Shown in pieces: positions 8,683-18,201 of a DNA stretch of 64,000 bases (its first letter is position 1; the number at the start of each line of letters is the position of its first letter). Below the pieces are notes generated by a model. It saw nothing but the letters and a program-made list of their open reading frames with translations, did no database searches and had not been told where the DNA came from. Source of the stretch: Hyphomicrobiales bacterium (GTDB lineage Bacteria > Pseudomonadota > Alphaproteobacteria > Rhizobiales > Devosiaceae); NCBI GenBank assembly GCA_027487555.1, contig JAIYDI010000019.1:186001-250000 (forward strand), given 5' to 3'. The position numbers were made by a program, and so were the translations under genes.

Positions 8683-8958
8683 ATGCAGGAATCCAGGAAC
8701 AACGACCGGCACGACCATCCGCTGCGGCACCTGACCGAGGCGCAATTCATGGCGCTGGGTTCGAATGCCGTGGTCTATGTGAAGCATGTGCGCGGCGACG
8801 CGCTCAGCACCATGTTGCCCGAGACAGGTCTCGACGAGGGCTCCGACTATCACATCGTGGTCTCGGCCGGTGGTCAGCCGCTCATGGTGGCGGACAGCGA
8901 AGAGGCCGTGGCCGACTGGCTCTCCGGCCGCAATGTCGGCATCGTCCTGCTGCATTGA
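8683..8958 (+). CDS. DUF1150 family protein
   Basis: Small protein of 91 residues. Its pattern ALGSNAVVYVKHV, SAGGQPLMVADSEEAV and GRNVGIVLLH matches DUF1150, an alphaproteobacterial family usually encoded beside small heat-shock proteins. There is no signal or membrane segment. The function is unknown. The conserved neighbourhood suggests a stress-linked role or a partner of the chaperone. Confidence 0.88.
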   Translation: MQESRNNDRHDHPLRHLTEAQFMALGSNAVVYVKHVRGDALSTMLPETGLDEGSDYHIVVSAGGQPLMVADSEEAVADWLSGRNVGIVLLH

Positions 8959-8983
8959 GCCCGGACCGCTGAAGCAAGGGAAC

Positions 8984-9018
8984 CGCCCTCGTCCGCCCAA
9001 GGGCACATGATGAGGGCG
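8984..9018. terminator. Stem-loop between convergent DUF1150 and ptsN
   Basis: CGCCCTCGTC pairs with GATGAGGGCG (10 bp, one G-T wobble) across a 15-base loop. It lies in the 101-base gap between two converging genes and could end transcription from both sides. No strong T-run is seen. Confidence 0.45.
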
Positions 9019-9059
9019 TCGGGGCAAGCGACGCCGCCCGCATGCCTATGCACTGCGGA

Positions 9060-9527
9060 TCACGCTGCCTGAGTCGTCGCAATCGGACGGCTGAGGATGG
9101 CGTAGAGCGCCTGCGCATCGCTCGCGGCCCGCAACTGGTCGACAATAGCCTCTGTGCGGAGGATTCGTGCCACCCGCGCAAGTGCCTTCAAATGATCAGC
9201 GCCGGCGCCGACCGGCGCCAGCAGCATCATCAACAGATCCACCGGCTGGTCGTCGACCGCCTCGAATTCGACAGGCGTGTCGAGGCGCGCGAAGACGGCG
9301 GTAACGCGCGCCGTCCCCGAAAACTTGCCGTGCGGTATGGCAATACCGTTGCCCAGCCCCGTCGAGCCGAGCTCCTCGCGTTCGGCGAGCGCCGCGAGGA
9401 TGGCAGCGGCATCGCCACCCGTCACCTTCGCGGCCCGCTCCGCCAGCGCCTTGAGAACGTCCTGCTTCGACTTCAGACCAGTACAGGCAATCACGGACTC
9501 CTCGGAGAGGATGTCAGTCAATTCCAT
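9060..9527 (-). CDS. ptsN: Nitrogen regulatory PTS protein EIIA(Ntr)
   Basis: EIIA-Ntr takes phosphate from NPr and tunes potassium transport, nitrogen and stress control. The 155-residue protein carries the phosphorylated histidine in GIAIPHGK (His66) and the conserved start LTDILSEESV. The ATG at 9527 is chosen because AGGAA lies 7 bases upstream. A TTG two codons earlier is too close to that site. It follows hpf and rpoN, the standard arrangement. No NPr or EI-Ntr gene is present here. Confidence 0.95.
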   Translation of the reverse strand: MELTDILSEESVIACTGLKSKQDVLKALAERAAKVTGGDAAAILAALAEREELGSTGLGNGIAIPHGKFSGTARVTAVFARLDTPVEFEAVDDQPVDLLMMLLAPVGAGADHLKALARVARILRTEAIVDQLRAASDAQALYAILSRPIATTQAA

Positions 9528-9581
9528 CAACAAGTTCCTATTGCAGTCGCAGCGGGGACGCTGGCGGACGGTTTTCGCCGC

Positions 9582-10163
9582 CTAATTGGGCCTGAGGGCC
9601 GGGTCGATCCAGCCGATATTTCCGTCGGCGCGGCGGTAGACCACATTTAGGCCCCCGTGTCCAGCATGCCGGAATATCACCACCTCATGCCCGGTGAGAT
9701 CAAGCTGCATCACCGCCTCGCCCACAGACATCTGCCTCAGGCTGGCCGTCGACTCGGCAATGACCGGGGGCGAGTAGTCCTCGTGCAGTTCCTCCTCATC
9801 GTCGGTCGAGGCGAGGACGTAGGCTGGCGCCTCCTCGACGCCGTTGATGGCGCCACTGGCCCCGTGGCGTCGGTGCGCCTTGAGCTTGCGGTTGTAGCGG
9901 CGAAGCCGCTTCTCGATGGCGTTGGCCATAATCTCATAGGCTGAGATCGCGTCCCCGCCATAGGCGCTCGCCTGCAGGATTGTCCCGGTATCGAGGTGAA
10001 TGTTGCATTGCGCGTTGAACCCTGAGCCTTCGTGCTCGAGGATCATGTGCCCGGTGTAGTTGCCGTCGAAATACTTCTTCACGACGGTATCGAAATGCCC
10101 CTCCGCCTTGCTCCTGAGAGCATCGCCTACATCCATGTTCTTTCCCGAAACGCGCAGAGTCAT
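9582..10163 (-). CDS. hpf: Ribosome hibernation promoting factor, long form
   Basis: HPF binds the decoding region and dimerises idle ribosomes into 100S particles. The 193-residue length and two-part structure mark the long form. The N-terminal S30AE domain (LRVSGKNMDVGDALRSKAE) is followed by a linker and the C-terminal dimerisation domain (SVGEAVMQLDLTGHEVVIF, VVYRRADGNIGWIDP). The ATG at 10163 follows an AGGA and starts the conserved domain. The longer frame to 10226 is unlikely. It sits between rpoN and ptsN. Confidence 0.95.
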   Translation of the reverse strand: MTLRVSGKNMDVGDALRSKAEGHFDTVVKKYFDGNYTGHMILEHEGSGFNAQCNIHLDTGTILQASAYGGDAISAYEIMANAIEKRLRRYNRKLKAHRRHGASGAINGVEEAPAYVLASTDDEEELHEDYSPPVIAESTASLRQMSVGEAVMQLDLTGHEVVIFRHAGHGGLNVVYRRADGNIGWIDPALRPN

Positions 10164-10189
10164 GGAGTCCTCTTTCCTCTTCGTTGGAG

Positions 10190-10210
10190 TGCCGGTTCTC
10201 GTGACCGGCA
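10190..10210. other. Inverted repeat upstream of hpf
   Basis: TGCCGGT-N7-ACCGGCA is a perfect 7-bp inverted repeat 27 to 47 bases before the hpf start. On the minus strand it lies between rpoN and hpf, so it may be a processing or attenuation hairpin or an operator. No T-run follows it. Confidence 0.35.
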
Positions 10211-10366
10211 CAAGGGATGTGGTCACCCCTGAGCAAGGAATCTAGACCCTTGGTGCCGCAAACGGCAATGCACGGCGCAGAGGTCGGGTTTCCGGCCGGT
10301 GTGCAATGGCATCACAATTCACATCATCGGAGACGGCCGGGGCGCGAAAGTCCAGGCCGCTTGGGT

Positions 10367-11872
10367 TCACCGCCCGGCGGGAGCGAGGGCTCGTTTCTGC
10401 CTGCGGCGGACCACTGAGGACGGAATATTCATGCCCTCTCGGTATTTGGCCACAGTGCGGCGGGCGACCTCGATGCCTTTTTCCTTCTGCAGCAGCTCGG
10501 CGATTGTGTCGTCGGAGAGGATATCTGAAGGCGATTCCGCATCGATCAACTGCCGGATACGGTGCCGCACGGCCTCGGCGGAATGATCAGCCTCGCCCGT
10601 AGAGGACCCCAGCGCGGTGGTGAAGAAGTACTTCATCTCGAACAGCCCGCGCGGGGTTGAGACATATTTGTTCGAGGTGACACGACTCACTGTCGATTCG
10701 TGCATTTCGATGGCGTCGGCGACTGACTTCAGCGTCATCGGCTTGAGATGGGTGACGCCATGAGTCAGGAATCCATCCTGTTGCTTCACGATTTCGGCCG
10801 CGACTTTTAGGATGGTTTGCGCGCGCTGATCGAGGCTTTTTGCCAGCCAGTTGGCGGTCTGAAGGCAGTCGGTGAGGAACTGCTTTTCCGCGGTGTCGCG
10901 GGTCTGCCGCGTGACGGTGGTGTAGTAGGCGCGGTTGACCAGCACGCGCGGCAGCACGTCGGAATTGAGCTCCACCTGCCAGCCGTCGGCGCCGGGCCGC
11001 ACGAACACATCTGGCACGACCGCCTCGACCATTGACGTCTCGAAGGCGCGGCCGGGGCGCGGGTCGAGATCACGCAACTCGCTCAGCATGTCGGTCAGGT
11101 CCTCGCGATCACAGCCGACAAGGCGAGCAAGTCCAGCCATGTCGTGGCTTGCGACGAGTTCGAGATGCTCGAGCAGGCGCTGCATCATCGGATCGAGCCG
11201 GTCACGATCCCTGAGCTGGAGAGCGAGGCATTCCTTTACATCGCGGGCGAAGACCCCCACCGGATCGCAGGTCTGAAGCATGCGGAGCACGGCCTCGACC
11301 TGCGTCAGCGGTGCGCCGAGTTGGGTTGCCACGCTTTCGAGATCGGTCGCGAGATAGCCCGCCTCGTTGACGCTGTCGACGAGGAAGCGAGCGATCAGCC
11401 GCTCGGCGGGATCGGAGACGATGAGACCGGCCTGCGACCACAGATGGTCCCCAAGCGAAGGCCGGGAGGCGACGAACTGGTCGATATCGGGCGCCTCGTC
11501 CGAGGTACCGCGCTCGCTCCAGGGGCTGGCATCGGAGAGCCGGTCCGGCGTGGATTCGGAGGGAAAGACGTTCTCCACCTCGGTATCATAGCCGTTGGCG
11601 ATGGAGTCGGCCGATTGGATGCGGTCGGAAAAATCCACCGTGTCCTCGGCCGCATTCAGCTCCGAGGGACGCTCTGGTAGTTCGGCATTGTCCGTCTCGA
11701 CCGGATCGCCGCCCTCTTCGCGCTCAAGCAGAGGATTGCGCATCAGTTCAAGGTCGACAAAGGCACTGAGCTCAAGATGGCTGAGCTGCAACAGCCGGAT
11801 CGACTGCATCAGCTGCGGCGTCAGCGTCAGACTCTGGCTCTGGCGAACCTCGAGCCGAGGCGACATTGCCAT
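10367..11872 (-). CDS. rpoN: RNA polymerase sigma-54 factor
   Basis: Sigma-54 directs polymerase to -24/-12 promoters opened by AAA+ activators. The 501-residue protein has the glutamine- and leucine-rich region I (LEVRQSQSLTLTPQLMQSIR), an acidic region II, a core-binding domain and the diagnostic C-terminal RpoN box ARRTVAKYREG. The ATG at 11872 has GGAGGA 8 bases upstream; a longer frame reaches 11929 without support. It is separated from lptB by 139 bases that hold no obvious hairpin or gene. Confidence 0.97.
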   Translation of the reverse strand: MAMSPRLEVRQSQSLTLTPQLMQSIRLLQLSHLELSAFVDLELMRNPLLEREEGGDPVETDNAELPERPSELNAAEDTVDFSDRIQSADSIANGYDTEVENVFPSESTPDRLSDASPWSERGTSDEAPDIDQFVASRPSLGDHLWSQAGLIVSDPAERLIARFLVDSVNEAGYLATDLESVATQLGAPLTQVEAVLRMLQTCDPVGVFARDVKECLALQLRDRDRLDPMMQRLLEHLELVASHDMAGLARLVGCDREDLTDMLSELRDLDPRPGRAFETSMVEAVVPDVFVRPGADGWQVELNSDVLPRVLVNRAYYTTVTRQTRDTAEKQFLTDCLQTANWLAKSLDQRAQTILKVAAEIVKQQDGFLTHGVTHLKPMTLKSVADAIEMHESTVSRVTSNKYVSTPRGLFEMKYFFTTALGSSTGEADHSAEAVRHRIRQLIDAESPSDILSDDTIAELLQKEKGIEVARRTVAKYREGMNIPSSVVRRRQKRALAPAGR

Positions 11873-12011
11873 TACGCACTTCCTCCCACGCACGAAACAA
11901 CAGGCGTCCCGGCGCGCAACATGCCGCAAAGACTTGCGAAGGGCAAGCCGAGGGCAAGATTTGTGCCAATGAGCCGCAGCAGAGGGTTAAGCCGCTGTGC
12001 CGGCGGGCATT

Positions 12012-12770
12012 TCAGACCGTGAAACTCTCACCGAGATAGACCCGCCGCGCATCGGGGTTTTCGGCGATTTCGGTGGGTGTGCCTTCCACCATAACCTTGC
12101 CCTCGTGGATGACATAGGCGCGGTCGACCAGCGCCAGCGTCTCGCGCACGGCATGGTCGGTGATGAGTACGCCGATACCGCGGGCGGTCAGTTGCCGGAC
12201 GAGGCCCTGCACTTCGGCAACCGCGATGGGATCGACGCCGGCAAACGGTTCGTCAAGCAGCATGAACAACGGATCGGCGGCAAGTGCGCGGGCGATCTCG
12301 ACGCGCCGGCGTTCGCCACCCGACAAAGCCATCGCGTCGGACTTGCGCAGATGCGCAAGCGAGAAATCCTCAAGCAGGGCATCGAGCCGGTCACGGCGCT
12401 CGGCCCTCTTGCGCACATGGCCCTCCAGCACAGCGAGGATATTGCCCTCTACAGTAAGGCCGCGGAAGATCGAAGGCTCCTGCGGCAGATAGCCGATGCC
12501 GAGCCGACCGCGCTGGAACAGCGGCAGGCGGGTGATCGGCCAGCCTTCGAGCAGGATCTGCCCCTCGTCGGGCTTTACCAGTCCCATGATCATGGTGAAG
12601 ACGGTGGTCTTGCCGGCGCCATTGGGGCCAAGCAGGCCCACAGCCTCGCCGCGATGCACGGCAAGGCTGACGTCAGCGACGACCTGCCGCTTGCCGAAGC
12701 GCTTCTTCAGGCCATCGGCCACCAGCCAGCCGCTATAGTCGGGGGCGTCGGAGCTGTCGTCGTCGGTCAT
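12012..12770 (-). CDS. lptB: LPS export ABC transporter ATPase LptB
   Basis: Cytoplasmic ATPase of the LptB2FG extractor that pulls lipopolysaccharide from the inner membrane. Its 252 residues carry Walker [10 protein letters not shown], signature [15 protein letters not shown], Walker [14 protein letters not shown] and the switch histidine in ITDHAV. The start overlaps the lptA stop by 4 bases. lptF and lptG are not in the window. In alphaproteobacteria they usually lie elsewhere. Confidence 0.96.
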   Translation of the reverse strand: MTDDDSSDAPDYSGWLVADGLKKRFGKRQVVADVSLAVHRGEAVGLLGPNGAGKTTVFTMIMGLVKPDEGQILLEGWPITRLPLFQRGRLGIGYLPQEPSIFRGLTVEGNILAVLEGHVRKRAERRDRLDALLEDFSLAHLRKSDAMALSGGERRRVEIARALAADPLFMLLDEPFAGVDPIAVAEVQGLVRQLTARGIGVLITDHAVRETLALVDRAYVIHEGKVMVEGTPTEIAENPDARRVYLGESFTV

Positions 12771-13255
12771 TGCGGGGTGAACACCCCGGTAACGCGGCCG
12801 CCACCCTTGTTCCCCTGGAAGACCGAAGTGTTCTTGCGCAGGTCGATGACGAGTTCCGGACCCGCGACCTCGCCCTGGGCATTGGACACCTTCACATTGC
12901 CGGTCAATCGCACGAGCTGTGTCGCCGGATCAAAGGTCGCATAGTCCCCCCGCGCAGTCTGGGCCGGGGTCTTCACCCGAATATTGCCACTTGCGCTCAA
13001 CGATGTGATGTCGGACTCCCCTCCGGCGCCAAAGGCGATGACGACCTTGTCGGCCCACATGTCGAGATTGAGCCGTTTGATCACCACATTGCCCGAAAAT
13101 GTCGCCTTCTGGTTGGCCTGATCGACAACGAAAGTGTCGGCCGTCACCTCTATCGGCGTGCCTGCCGCCCAGGTGGTGTTTGTACCAAGCCCAAGACTGC
13201 ACGCCGCAAGGGCAAACGCCGCTATTGCGCTGCGCCGGGAGTGGAGACGAGCCAT
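12767..13255 (-). CDS. lptA: LPS transport periplasmic protein LptA
   Basis: Periplasmic bridge protein that polymerises with LptC and LptD to carry LPS to the outer membrane. Of its 162 residues, about the first 30 form a signal peptide ending near TWA-AG. The OstA/LptA beta-jellyroll follows ([34 protein letters not shown]). The start at 13255 overlaps the lptC coding end by 34 bases, and AAGGTG lies 5 bases before it. It is coupled to lptB downstream. Confidence 0.93.
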   Translation of the reverse strand: MARLHSRRSAIAAFALAACSLGLGTNTTWAAGTPIEVTADTFVVDQANQKATFSGNVVIKRLNLDMWADKVVIAFGAGGESDITSLSASGNIRVKTPAQTARGDYATFDPATQLVRLTGNVKVSNAQGEVAGPELVIDLRKNTSVFQGNKGGGRVTGVFTPQ

Positions 13256-13860
13256 AGTTTCACCTTGTGGAACGTTATCAGCCGAGACTGATGGTCATAG
13301 ATCATATCGGCGGCTTCGAGGCGATTGCCGCTCTGAAACGTGAGCGTGACTGGACCTTCCGAGCGCGCGGCAAACCCGAGAGCGTCTACGGTGAGCTTTT
13401 CGGCATGGCCAGCCGCGCCATCGCTGGTGGTCACGTCGGTCCTGCCCGGGACCCGTATCGTTTGGGTGGAGAGTGTGAGGTTGGCGGCAGCGGCGATCGC
13501 AGTGAAGCCGAGCCCGCCCGACAAGGTCGCCTCGAAGCGCGCGTCGGTTAGCCCGACCCTGTCGCTGTCATTGGGCACGAGCTTGGCACTCGAGGCGGCA
13601 AGCGAGATCACCGTGCCATCCGCAAGGGTCGAGCTCAGCTCCGGCGTGTCAACCACCAGATTGTTGCGGTCGATATGGATGCGCGCAATTCCGAACTGGT
13701 TGAGCAGTCCGTCAAGTACGATGCCCGCCCCGACAGCGAGCATTGCCACCACGCCGACGGCGGGCACCGCGATACGCAGCCCGGCGACGATGCGGTTGCG
13801 CCGCTTCAGCCCGGCAAAGACACGCGCGCGGTCCTGTCCGCCGGTTTCTGCCACGGCCAT
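13222..13860 (-). CDS. lptC: LPS export protein LptC
   Basis: Bitopic inner-membrane protein that accepts LPS from LptB2FG and hands it to LptA. The 212-residue protein has one N-terminal membrane segment (about 24-50) followed by a periplasmic LptC/OstA-like domain ([46 protein letters not shown]). Sequence conservation is low, as usual for LptC, but length, topology and position before lptA fit. Its ATG overlaps the rnd stop by one base. Confidence 0.9.
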   Translation of the reverse strand: MAVAETGGQDRARVFAGLKRRNRIVAGLRIAVPAVGVVAMLAVGAGIVLDGLLNQFGIARIHIDRNNLVVDTPELSSTLADGTVISLAASSAKLVPNDSDRVGLTDARFEATLSGGLGFTAIAAAANLTLSTQTIRVPGRTDVTTSDGAAGHAEKLTVDALGFAARSEGPVTLTFQSGNRLEAADMIYDHQSRLITFHKVKLWLVSTPGAAQ

Positions 13861-14474
13861 CAGCTATGCGCGAAGATATCGACCTCGTCCCAGCCGAGGA
13901 GGTCGAGCGAAATCCGGGTCTTGAGATAATCGAAGGTCGCCTGGGCGATCTCCGAGCGGCCTTCGCGCCGGAGCATCCGGTCGAGATGGCGCTTGAGGTC
14001 GTGCAGGTAGAGCACGTCGGAGGCGGCATACTCGAGTTGCGCCTGCGAGATCGTGTCCGAGCCCCAATCCGAACTCTGCTGCTGCTTCGAAAGATCGACG
14101 TTGAGAAGCTCCTTGACGAGGTCCTTGAGCCCATGCCGGTCAGTATAGGTGCGGGCGAGCCGGCTCGCGATCTTGGTGCAGTAGACCGGGCCCGTAACGA
14201 GACCGAAACGGTACTTCAGCACGGCCATGTCGAAGCGCGCATAGTGGAAGATCTTGGTGACAGCCGGATCGCCGAGCAGCTTCTCGAGATTGGGCGCGGT
14301 CTTGAGGTCGGCCGGGATCTGCACGACATCGGCACTGCCATCCCCGGGCGAGAGCTGCACGACGCAGAGCCTGTCCCGGCGCGGATCGAGCCCCATGGTC
14401 TCGGTGTCGATCGCAACTTCGCGGCCGTAGCGCGACAGGTCGGGCAGGTCGCCCCGGTGCAGTCTGATGGTCAT
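13860..14474 (-). CDS. rnd: Ribonuclease D-like 3'-5' exonuclease
   Basis: DEDD-family exonuclease of 204 residues, the short alphaproteobacterial form without HRDC domains. The motifs are Exo I VAIDTETMGLD, Exo II FHYARFDMAVL and Exo III YAASDVLYLHDL (DEDDy, with Tyr). It likely trims structured RNA 3' ends. The ATG at 14474 follows GGAAAG; the longer frame to 14558 adds non-conserved residues. It is first in the rnd-lptC-lptA-lptB run. Confidence 0.92.
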   Translation of the reverse strand: MTIRLHRGDLPDLSRYGREVAIDTETMGLDPRRDRLCVVQLSPGDGSADVVQIPADLKTAPNLEKLLGDPAVTKIFHYARFDMAVLKYRFGLVTGPVYCTKIASRLARTYTDRHGLKDLVKELLNVDLSKQQQSSDWGSDTISQAQLEYAASDVLYLHDLKRHLDRMLRREGRSEIAQATFDYLKTRISLDLLGWDEVDIFAHS

Positions 14475-14595
14475 GATCGCTTTCCAAACAGCGGTGAATG
14501 GCTCTGATGCCATAGCATAAAGGCGTTGGAAAGGCTGCGACGCATTGGCTACAAGCATCTGGACTGCGCGATAGGGATGCAGGGACCAAGGTCAC

Positions 14596-16452
14596 ATGCT
14601 CGAAGCGATACGTGACGGCTTTGCCACCCTGCCGCGCGCGCTGAAGCGCGCTGCGTTCATGGCGTTCGACGCCGTGGCGCTGCTCGGCGTGCTCTGGGTC
14701 AGCTTCGTGCTGCGCCTCGGGAGCTTTTCACCTACCCCGCCGCATATCGTGCTGATTGCGCTCGCGCCCGTGATCGCCATTCCGATCTTTGTGCGGCTCG
14801 GGCTCTATCGCGCGGTGATCCGCTACCTGCCAGACCGGGCGGTCTTCACAATGGTGCAGGCCATGGCGATCGCGACACTCGCCTGGGTGGCTGCGCTGTT
14901 CCTTGCAGAGGCGACACGGCTGGCGGTTTTTCCGCGCACTGTGCCGTTCTTCTACTTCTTCTTTGGCACCATCGTCATCGTCGGTTCGCGCTTTGCAGCC
15001 AAGGCCATGCTTTGGCTGCCCGAGCGTCAGCAGGGGGCGGCGGCCGGCGTGGTGATCTATGGAGCGGGTGCAGCTGGCACCCAACTGGCGGAGGCGCTGC
15101 TGGGCCAGAACCGCTTCTATGTCGCCGCTTTCGTCGACGAAGATCGGCGCCTTTGGGGGCGCGATGTCGCGGGGATCAGGGTATTTCCGCCGAGCGAACT
15201 TGGCGACCTGGTGCGCAATCGCGGCGTCGGCGAGGTAATCCTGTCGCTTCCCAATGCCGATACGACGCGCCGGGCCGAGATCGTCGCCGAGGCCGGCAAG
15301 CTCGGCGTGAAGCTGCGCGCGCTGCCACCCATCGCCGATCTCGTCTCGGGCAAGTACCTCGTCAACCAGTTGCGCGAGATCGATATCGACGACCTGCTCG
15401 GGCGCGATGCCGTCCCGCCAGACCCAGCCCTGTTCACCGCGATGCTGGGTGGCAAGTCGGTGCTCGTTACCGGGGCGGGGGGCTCGATCGGCTCCGAACT
15501 CTGCCGGTTGATCGTCAATTGGCAGCCGACACGGTTGATCCTGCTCGAAGCGAACGAATTCGCACTCTACGAAATCACGAGGAAACTGCGCGCCCTGTCC
15601 GAACTTCCGGTGCTGCCGGTGCTCGGCTCGGTGACCGACGGCCCGCTGGTGCGGCGGACGCTGCAGCGGCTGCCCGCTGATGTCATCTTCCATGCTGCTG
15701 CACACAAGCATGTGCCGCTGCTAGAAGAGAATGCCTTCGAGGCGGTGCGCAACAATGTGTTCGGCACCCATACACTGCTCTCGGCGGCTGCGGCTGCCGA
15801 GGTGCCGCAGGTAGTGCTGATCTCCACCGACAAGGCAGTCCGCCCCTCCTCGGTGATGGGCGCGACGAAGCGCTGGGCCGAGCTGATCATGCGCCACCAT
15901 GCGCTCAATACCGGCAACGGCCCACGCCGCTACTGCGCCGTGCGCTTCGGCAACGTGCTTGGCTCGAACGGCTCGGTTGTGCCGCTGTTCCGCGAGCAGA
16001 TCGCCGCCGGGGGTCCGGTAACGCTGACCGACGAGCGCATGACGCGCTACTTCATGTCGATCCACGAAGCAGCCGAACTGATCGTCGCAGCCGGCGCGCT
16101 GACCACAGGGGGAGATATCTTCCTGCTTGAAATGGGCGAGCAGATTGCCATCCGTGCGCTCGCTGCCAACATGATCCGCCTCGCAGGCCTCACCGTGCGC
16201 GACCAGCAGAACCCGCGCGGCGACATCGAGATCATTGCCACCGGCGCGCGGCCGGGCGAGAAACTCACCGAGGAACTGTTCTTCGATCCGGCGCGGGCCG
16301 AGCGCACGACGCAGAAGCGCATCCTCCGAGCCTTCATGCCGCCGGCAGATGGCGCGGATTTCACCGCGGCGCTCACCCAGCTCGGGGCCGCTCTCGAAGC
16401 CGAGGACGACGCCGCACTCCGCCGCGTTCTGTTCAGCCTGGCGCAAGGTTGA
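14596..16452 (+). CDS. Membrane NDP-sugar epimerase/dehydratase (CapD/PglF/WbpM type)
   Basis: Polysaccharide-biosynthesis protein of 618 residues. Four N-terminal membrane segments (about 10-130) lead to a CoA-binding-like Rossmann domain (VVIYGAGAAGTQLAEALLG). The extended SDR catalytic domain follows, with VLVTGAGGSIGSELCR, ISTDKAVRPSSVMGATKRWAE (Tyr of YxxxK replaced by Thr, as in this long subfamily) and VRFGNVLGSNGSV. It probably converts UDP-GlcNAc-type sugars to 4-keto-6-deoxy forms for surface glycans. AAGGT precedes the ATG. No other glycan genes adjoin. Confidence 0.92.
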   Translation: MLEAIRDGFATLPRALKRAAFMAFDAVALLGVLWVSFVLRLGSFSPTPPHIVLIALAPVIAIPIFVRLGLYRAVIRYLPDRAVFTMVQAMAIATLAWVAALFLAEATRLAVFPRTVPFFYFFFGTIVIVGSRFAAKAMLWLPERQQGAAAGVVIYGAGAAGTQLAEALLGQNRFYVAAFVDEDRRLWGRDVAGIRVFPPSELGDLVRNRGVGEVILSLPNADTTRRAEIVAEAGKLGVKLRALPPIADLVSGKYLVNQLREIDIDDLLGRDAVPPDPALFTAMLGGKSVLVTGAGGSIGSELCRLIVNWQPTRLILLEANEFALYEITRKLRALSELPVLPVLGSVTDGPLVRRTLQRLPADVIFHAAAHKHVPLLEENAFEAVRNNVFGTHTLLSAAAAAEVPQVVLISTDKAVRPSSVMGATKRWAELIMRHHALNTGNGPRRYCAVRFGNVLGSNGSVVPLFREQIAAGGPVTLTDERMTRYFMSIHEAAELIVAAGALTTGGDIFLLEMGEQIAIRALAANMIRLAGLTVRDQQNPRGDIEIIATGARPGEKLTEELFFDPARAERTTQKRILRAFMPPADGADFTAALTQLGAALEAEDDAALRRVLFSLAQG

Positions 16453-16491
16453 GCGAAGACACTGATAGGCCTGTGCCTAAGGTGGCACCCC

Positions 16492-16505
16492 TTGATCCAT
16501 ATCAA
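16492..16505 (+). promoter_or_regulatory. FixK/FNR box upstream of ccoN
   Basis: TTGATCCATATCAA is a perfect TTGAT-N4-ATCAA palindrome. Its centre is 68 bases before the ccoN start. A class II site at -41.5 would put the transcript start near 16540, leaving a leader of about 27 bases. Confidence 0.9.
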
Positions 16506-16566
16506 AGCCCCCAGACGGCGCCCCACCTAGGTTGCGGCGTCTCTAATTGTCGGACAGGGGGCCGCA

Positions 16567-18186
16567 TTGCGCAACGTAGGCTGGATCATAGGCTTGGCAG
16601 CAGGGGCGTTCGTTGCGCTCCTTCTGTCGGCTTTCGGACAGGATAGCCTGTTCCGGATACACATGGGGCTGGTGACCGCCGTCCTCGCACTGGGCGCCGT
16701 CATCCTGATGCGCTTGCCGCAGGTCGCCCGCGTCCCCGCGGGCGTCATCGAATCAAACAAGCAGGGCTATTTCGACGACCCGATCCGCATCGGCTCGGTG
16801 CTGATCGTGTTCTGGGGTGCCGTAGGCATGCTTGTCGGTGTGATCATCGCCCTTCAACTCGCCTTCCCCGACCTCAATTTCGGACCCTGGCTGAACTTCG
16901 GCCGCCTGCGTCCGCTGCACACCTCGGGCGTGATATTTGCCTTCGGCGGCACGGCGCTCATCACCACGAGCTTCTACGTGGTGCAACGCACTTCGCGCGC
17001 CCGGCTGCTGAGCGATGGTCTCGCCTGGTTCGTGTTCTGGGGCTACCAGCTGTCCCTGTTCATGGCGGCGTCGGGCTACCTGCTCGGTATCACACAAGGC
17101 AAGGAATATGCCGAGCCCGAATGGTACACTGACCTGTGGCTGACAATTGTCTGGGTCGCCTACCTGATCCTGTTCCTCGGTACGATCATCAAGCGCAAAG
17201 AACCGCATATCTACGTGGCGAACTGGTTCTACCTCGCCATGATCGTGACGGTGGCGCTGCTGCACGTCGTCAATAACATCTCCATGCCAGTCAGCTTCCT
17301 CGGCTCCAAAAGCTATTCGCTGTTCTCGGGGGTACAGGATGCACTGACGCAGTGGTGGTACGGCCATAATGCCGTGGGATTCTTCCTCACCGCCGGCTTC
17401 CTCGGCATGATGTACTACTTCATGCCCAAGCAAGCCGAACGCCCGGTCTATAGCTACCGGCTGTCGATCATCCACTTCTGGGCGCTGATCTTCCTCTATA
17501 TCTGGGCCGGTCCGCACCACCTGCACTATACCGCGCTCCCCGACTGGGCGCAGACTCTGGGTATGGTGTTCTCGATCATGCTTTGGATGCCCTCGTGGGG
17601 CGGCATGATCAACGGCCTGATGACGCTGCGCGGCGCCTGGGACAAGATGCGTACCGACCCCATCATCCGCATGATGGTGATCGCGGTGGCGTTCTACGGC
17701 ATGTCGACCTTCGAAGGGCCGGTCATGTCGATCAAGTCGGTAAACGGTCTCAGCCACTACACGGACTGGACCATCGGCCACGTGCATTCGGGTGCACTCG
17801 GCTGGGTCGGCATGATCTCGTTCGCCGCCGTCTACTTCATGGTGCCGAGGCTCTGGGGCCGCCGGCAGCTCTATTCGCTGCGCATGGTGAACTGGCACTT
17901 CTGGCTCGCCACCATCGGCATCGTGATCTACGCCGCAGTGATGTGGGTATCGGGCATCACCCAGGGCCTGATGTGGCGCGAGTACGACAGCCAGGGCTTC
18001 CTCGTCTACTCGTTCGCTGAAAGCGTCGCGGCGCTGCACCCCTACTACGTGGCCCGAGCCCTTGGTGGCGCGCTCTATCTCAGCGGCGTGATCGTCATGG
18101 CCGTCAACATCTGGCTGACCATCGCCGGCAAGGTGCGTAGCGAACGTCCGCTCGTGGCCCCTGCCACCGTGCAGCCGGCCGAGTAA
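16567..18186 (+). CDS. ccoN: cbb3-type cytochrome c oxidase subunit I
   Basis: Catalytic haem b/b3-CuB subunit of the high-affinity terminal oxidase. The 539-residue protein has about 12-14 membrane segments. Haem and copper ligands are visible in [45 protein letters not shown] and [14 protein letters not shown]. The start is TTG at 16567 with a strong AGGGGG site 5 bases upstream; no suitable ATG lies nearby. It is the first gene of ccoNOQP under a FixK/FNR box. Confidence 0.97.
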   Translation: MRNVGWIIGLAAGAFVALLLSAFGQDSLFRIHMGLVTAVLALGAVILMRLPQVARVPAGVIESNKQGYFDDPIRIGSVLIVFWGAVGMLVGVIIALQLAFPDLNFGPWLNFGRLRPLHTSGVIFAFGGTALITTSFYVVQRTSRARLLSDGLAWFVFWGYQLSLFMAASGYLLGITQGKEYAEPEWYTDLWLTIVWVAYLILFLGTIIKRKEPHIYVANWFYLAMIVTVALLHVVNNISMPVSFLGSKSYSLFSGVQDALTQWWYGHNAVGFFLTAGFLGMMYYFMPKQAERPVYSYRLSIIHFWALIFLYIWAGPHHLHYTALPDWAQTLGMVFSIMLWMPSWGGMINGLMTLRGAWDKMRTDPIIRMMVIAVAFYGMSTFEGPVMSIKSVNGLSHYTDWTIGHVHSGALGWVGMISFAAVYFMVPRLWGRRQLYSLRMVNWHFWLATIGIVIYAAVMWVSGITQGLMWREYDSQGFLVYSFAESVAALHPYYVARALGGALYLSGVIVMAVNIWLTIAGKVRSERPLVAPATVQPAE

Positions 18187-18201
18187 CAGAGAGAAAGCAT
18201 C

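Noticed and set aside
10250..10290. Sigma-54-type promoter upstream of hpf
   Set aside because: TGGTGCCGCAAACGGCAATGCA looks suggestive in pieces, but the GG and GC elements are not spaced as in TGGCAC-N5-TTGCA on either strand.
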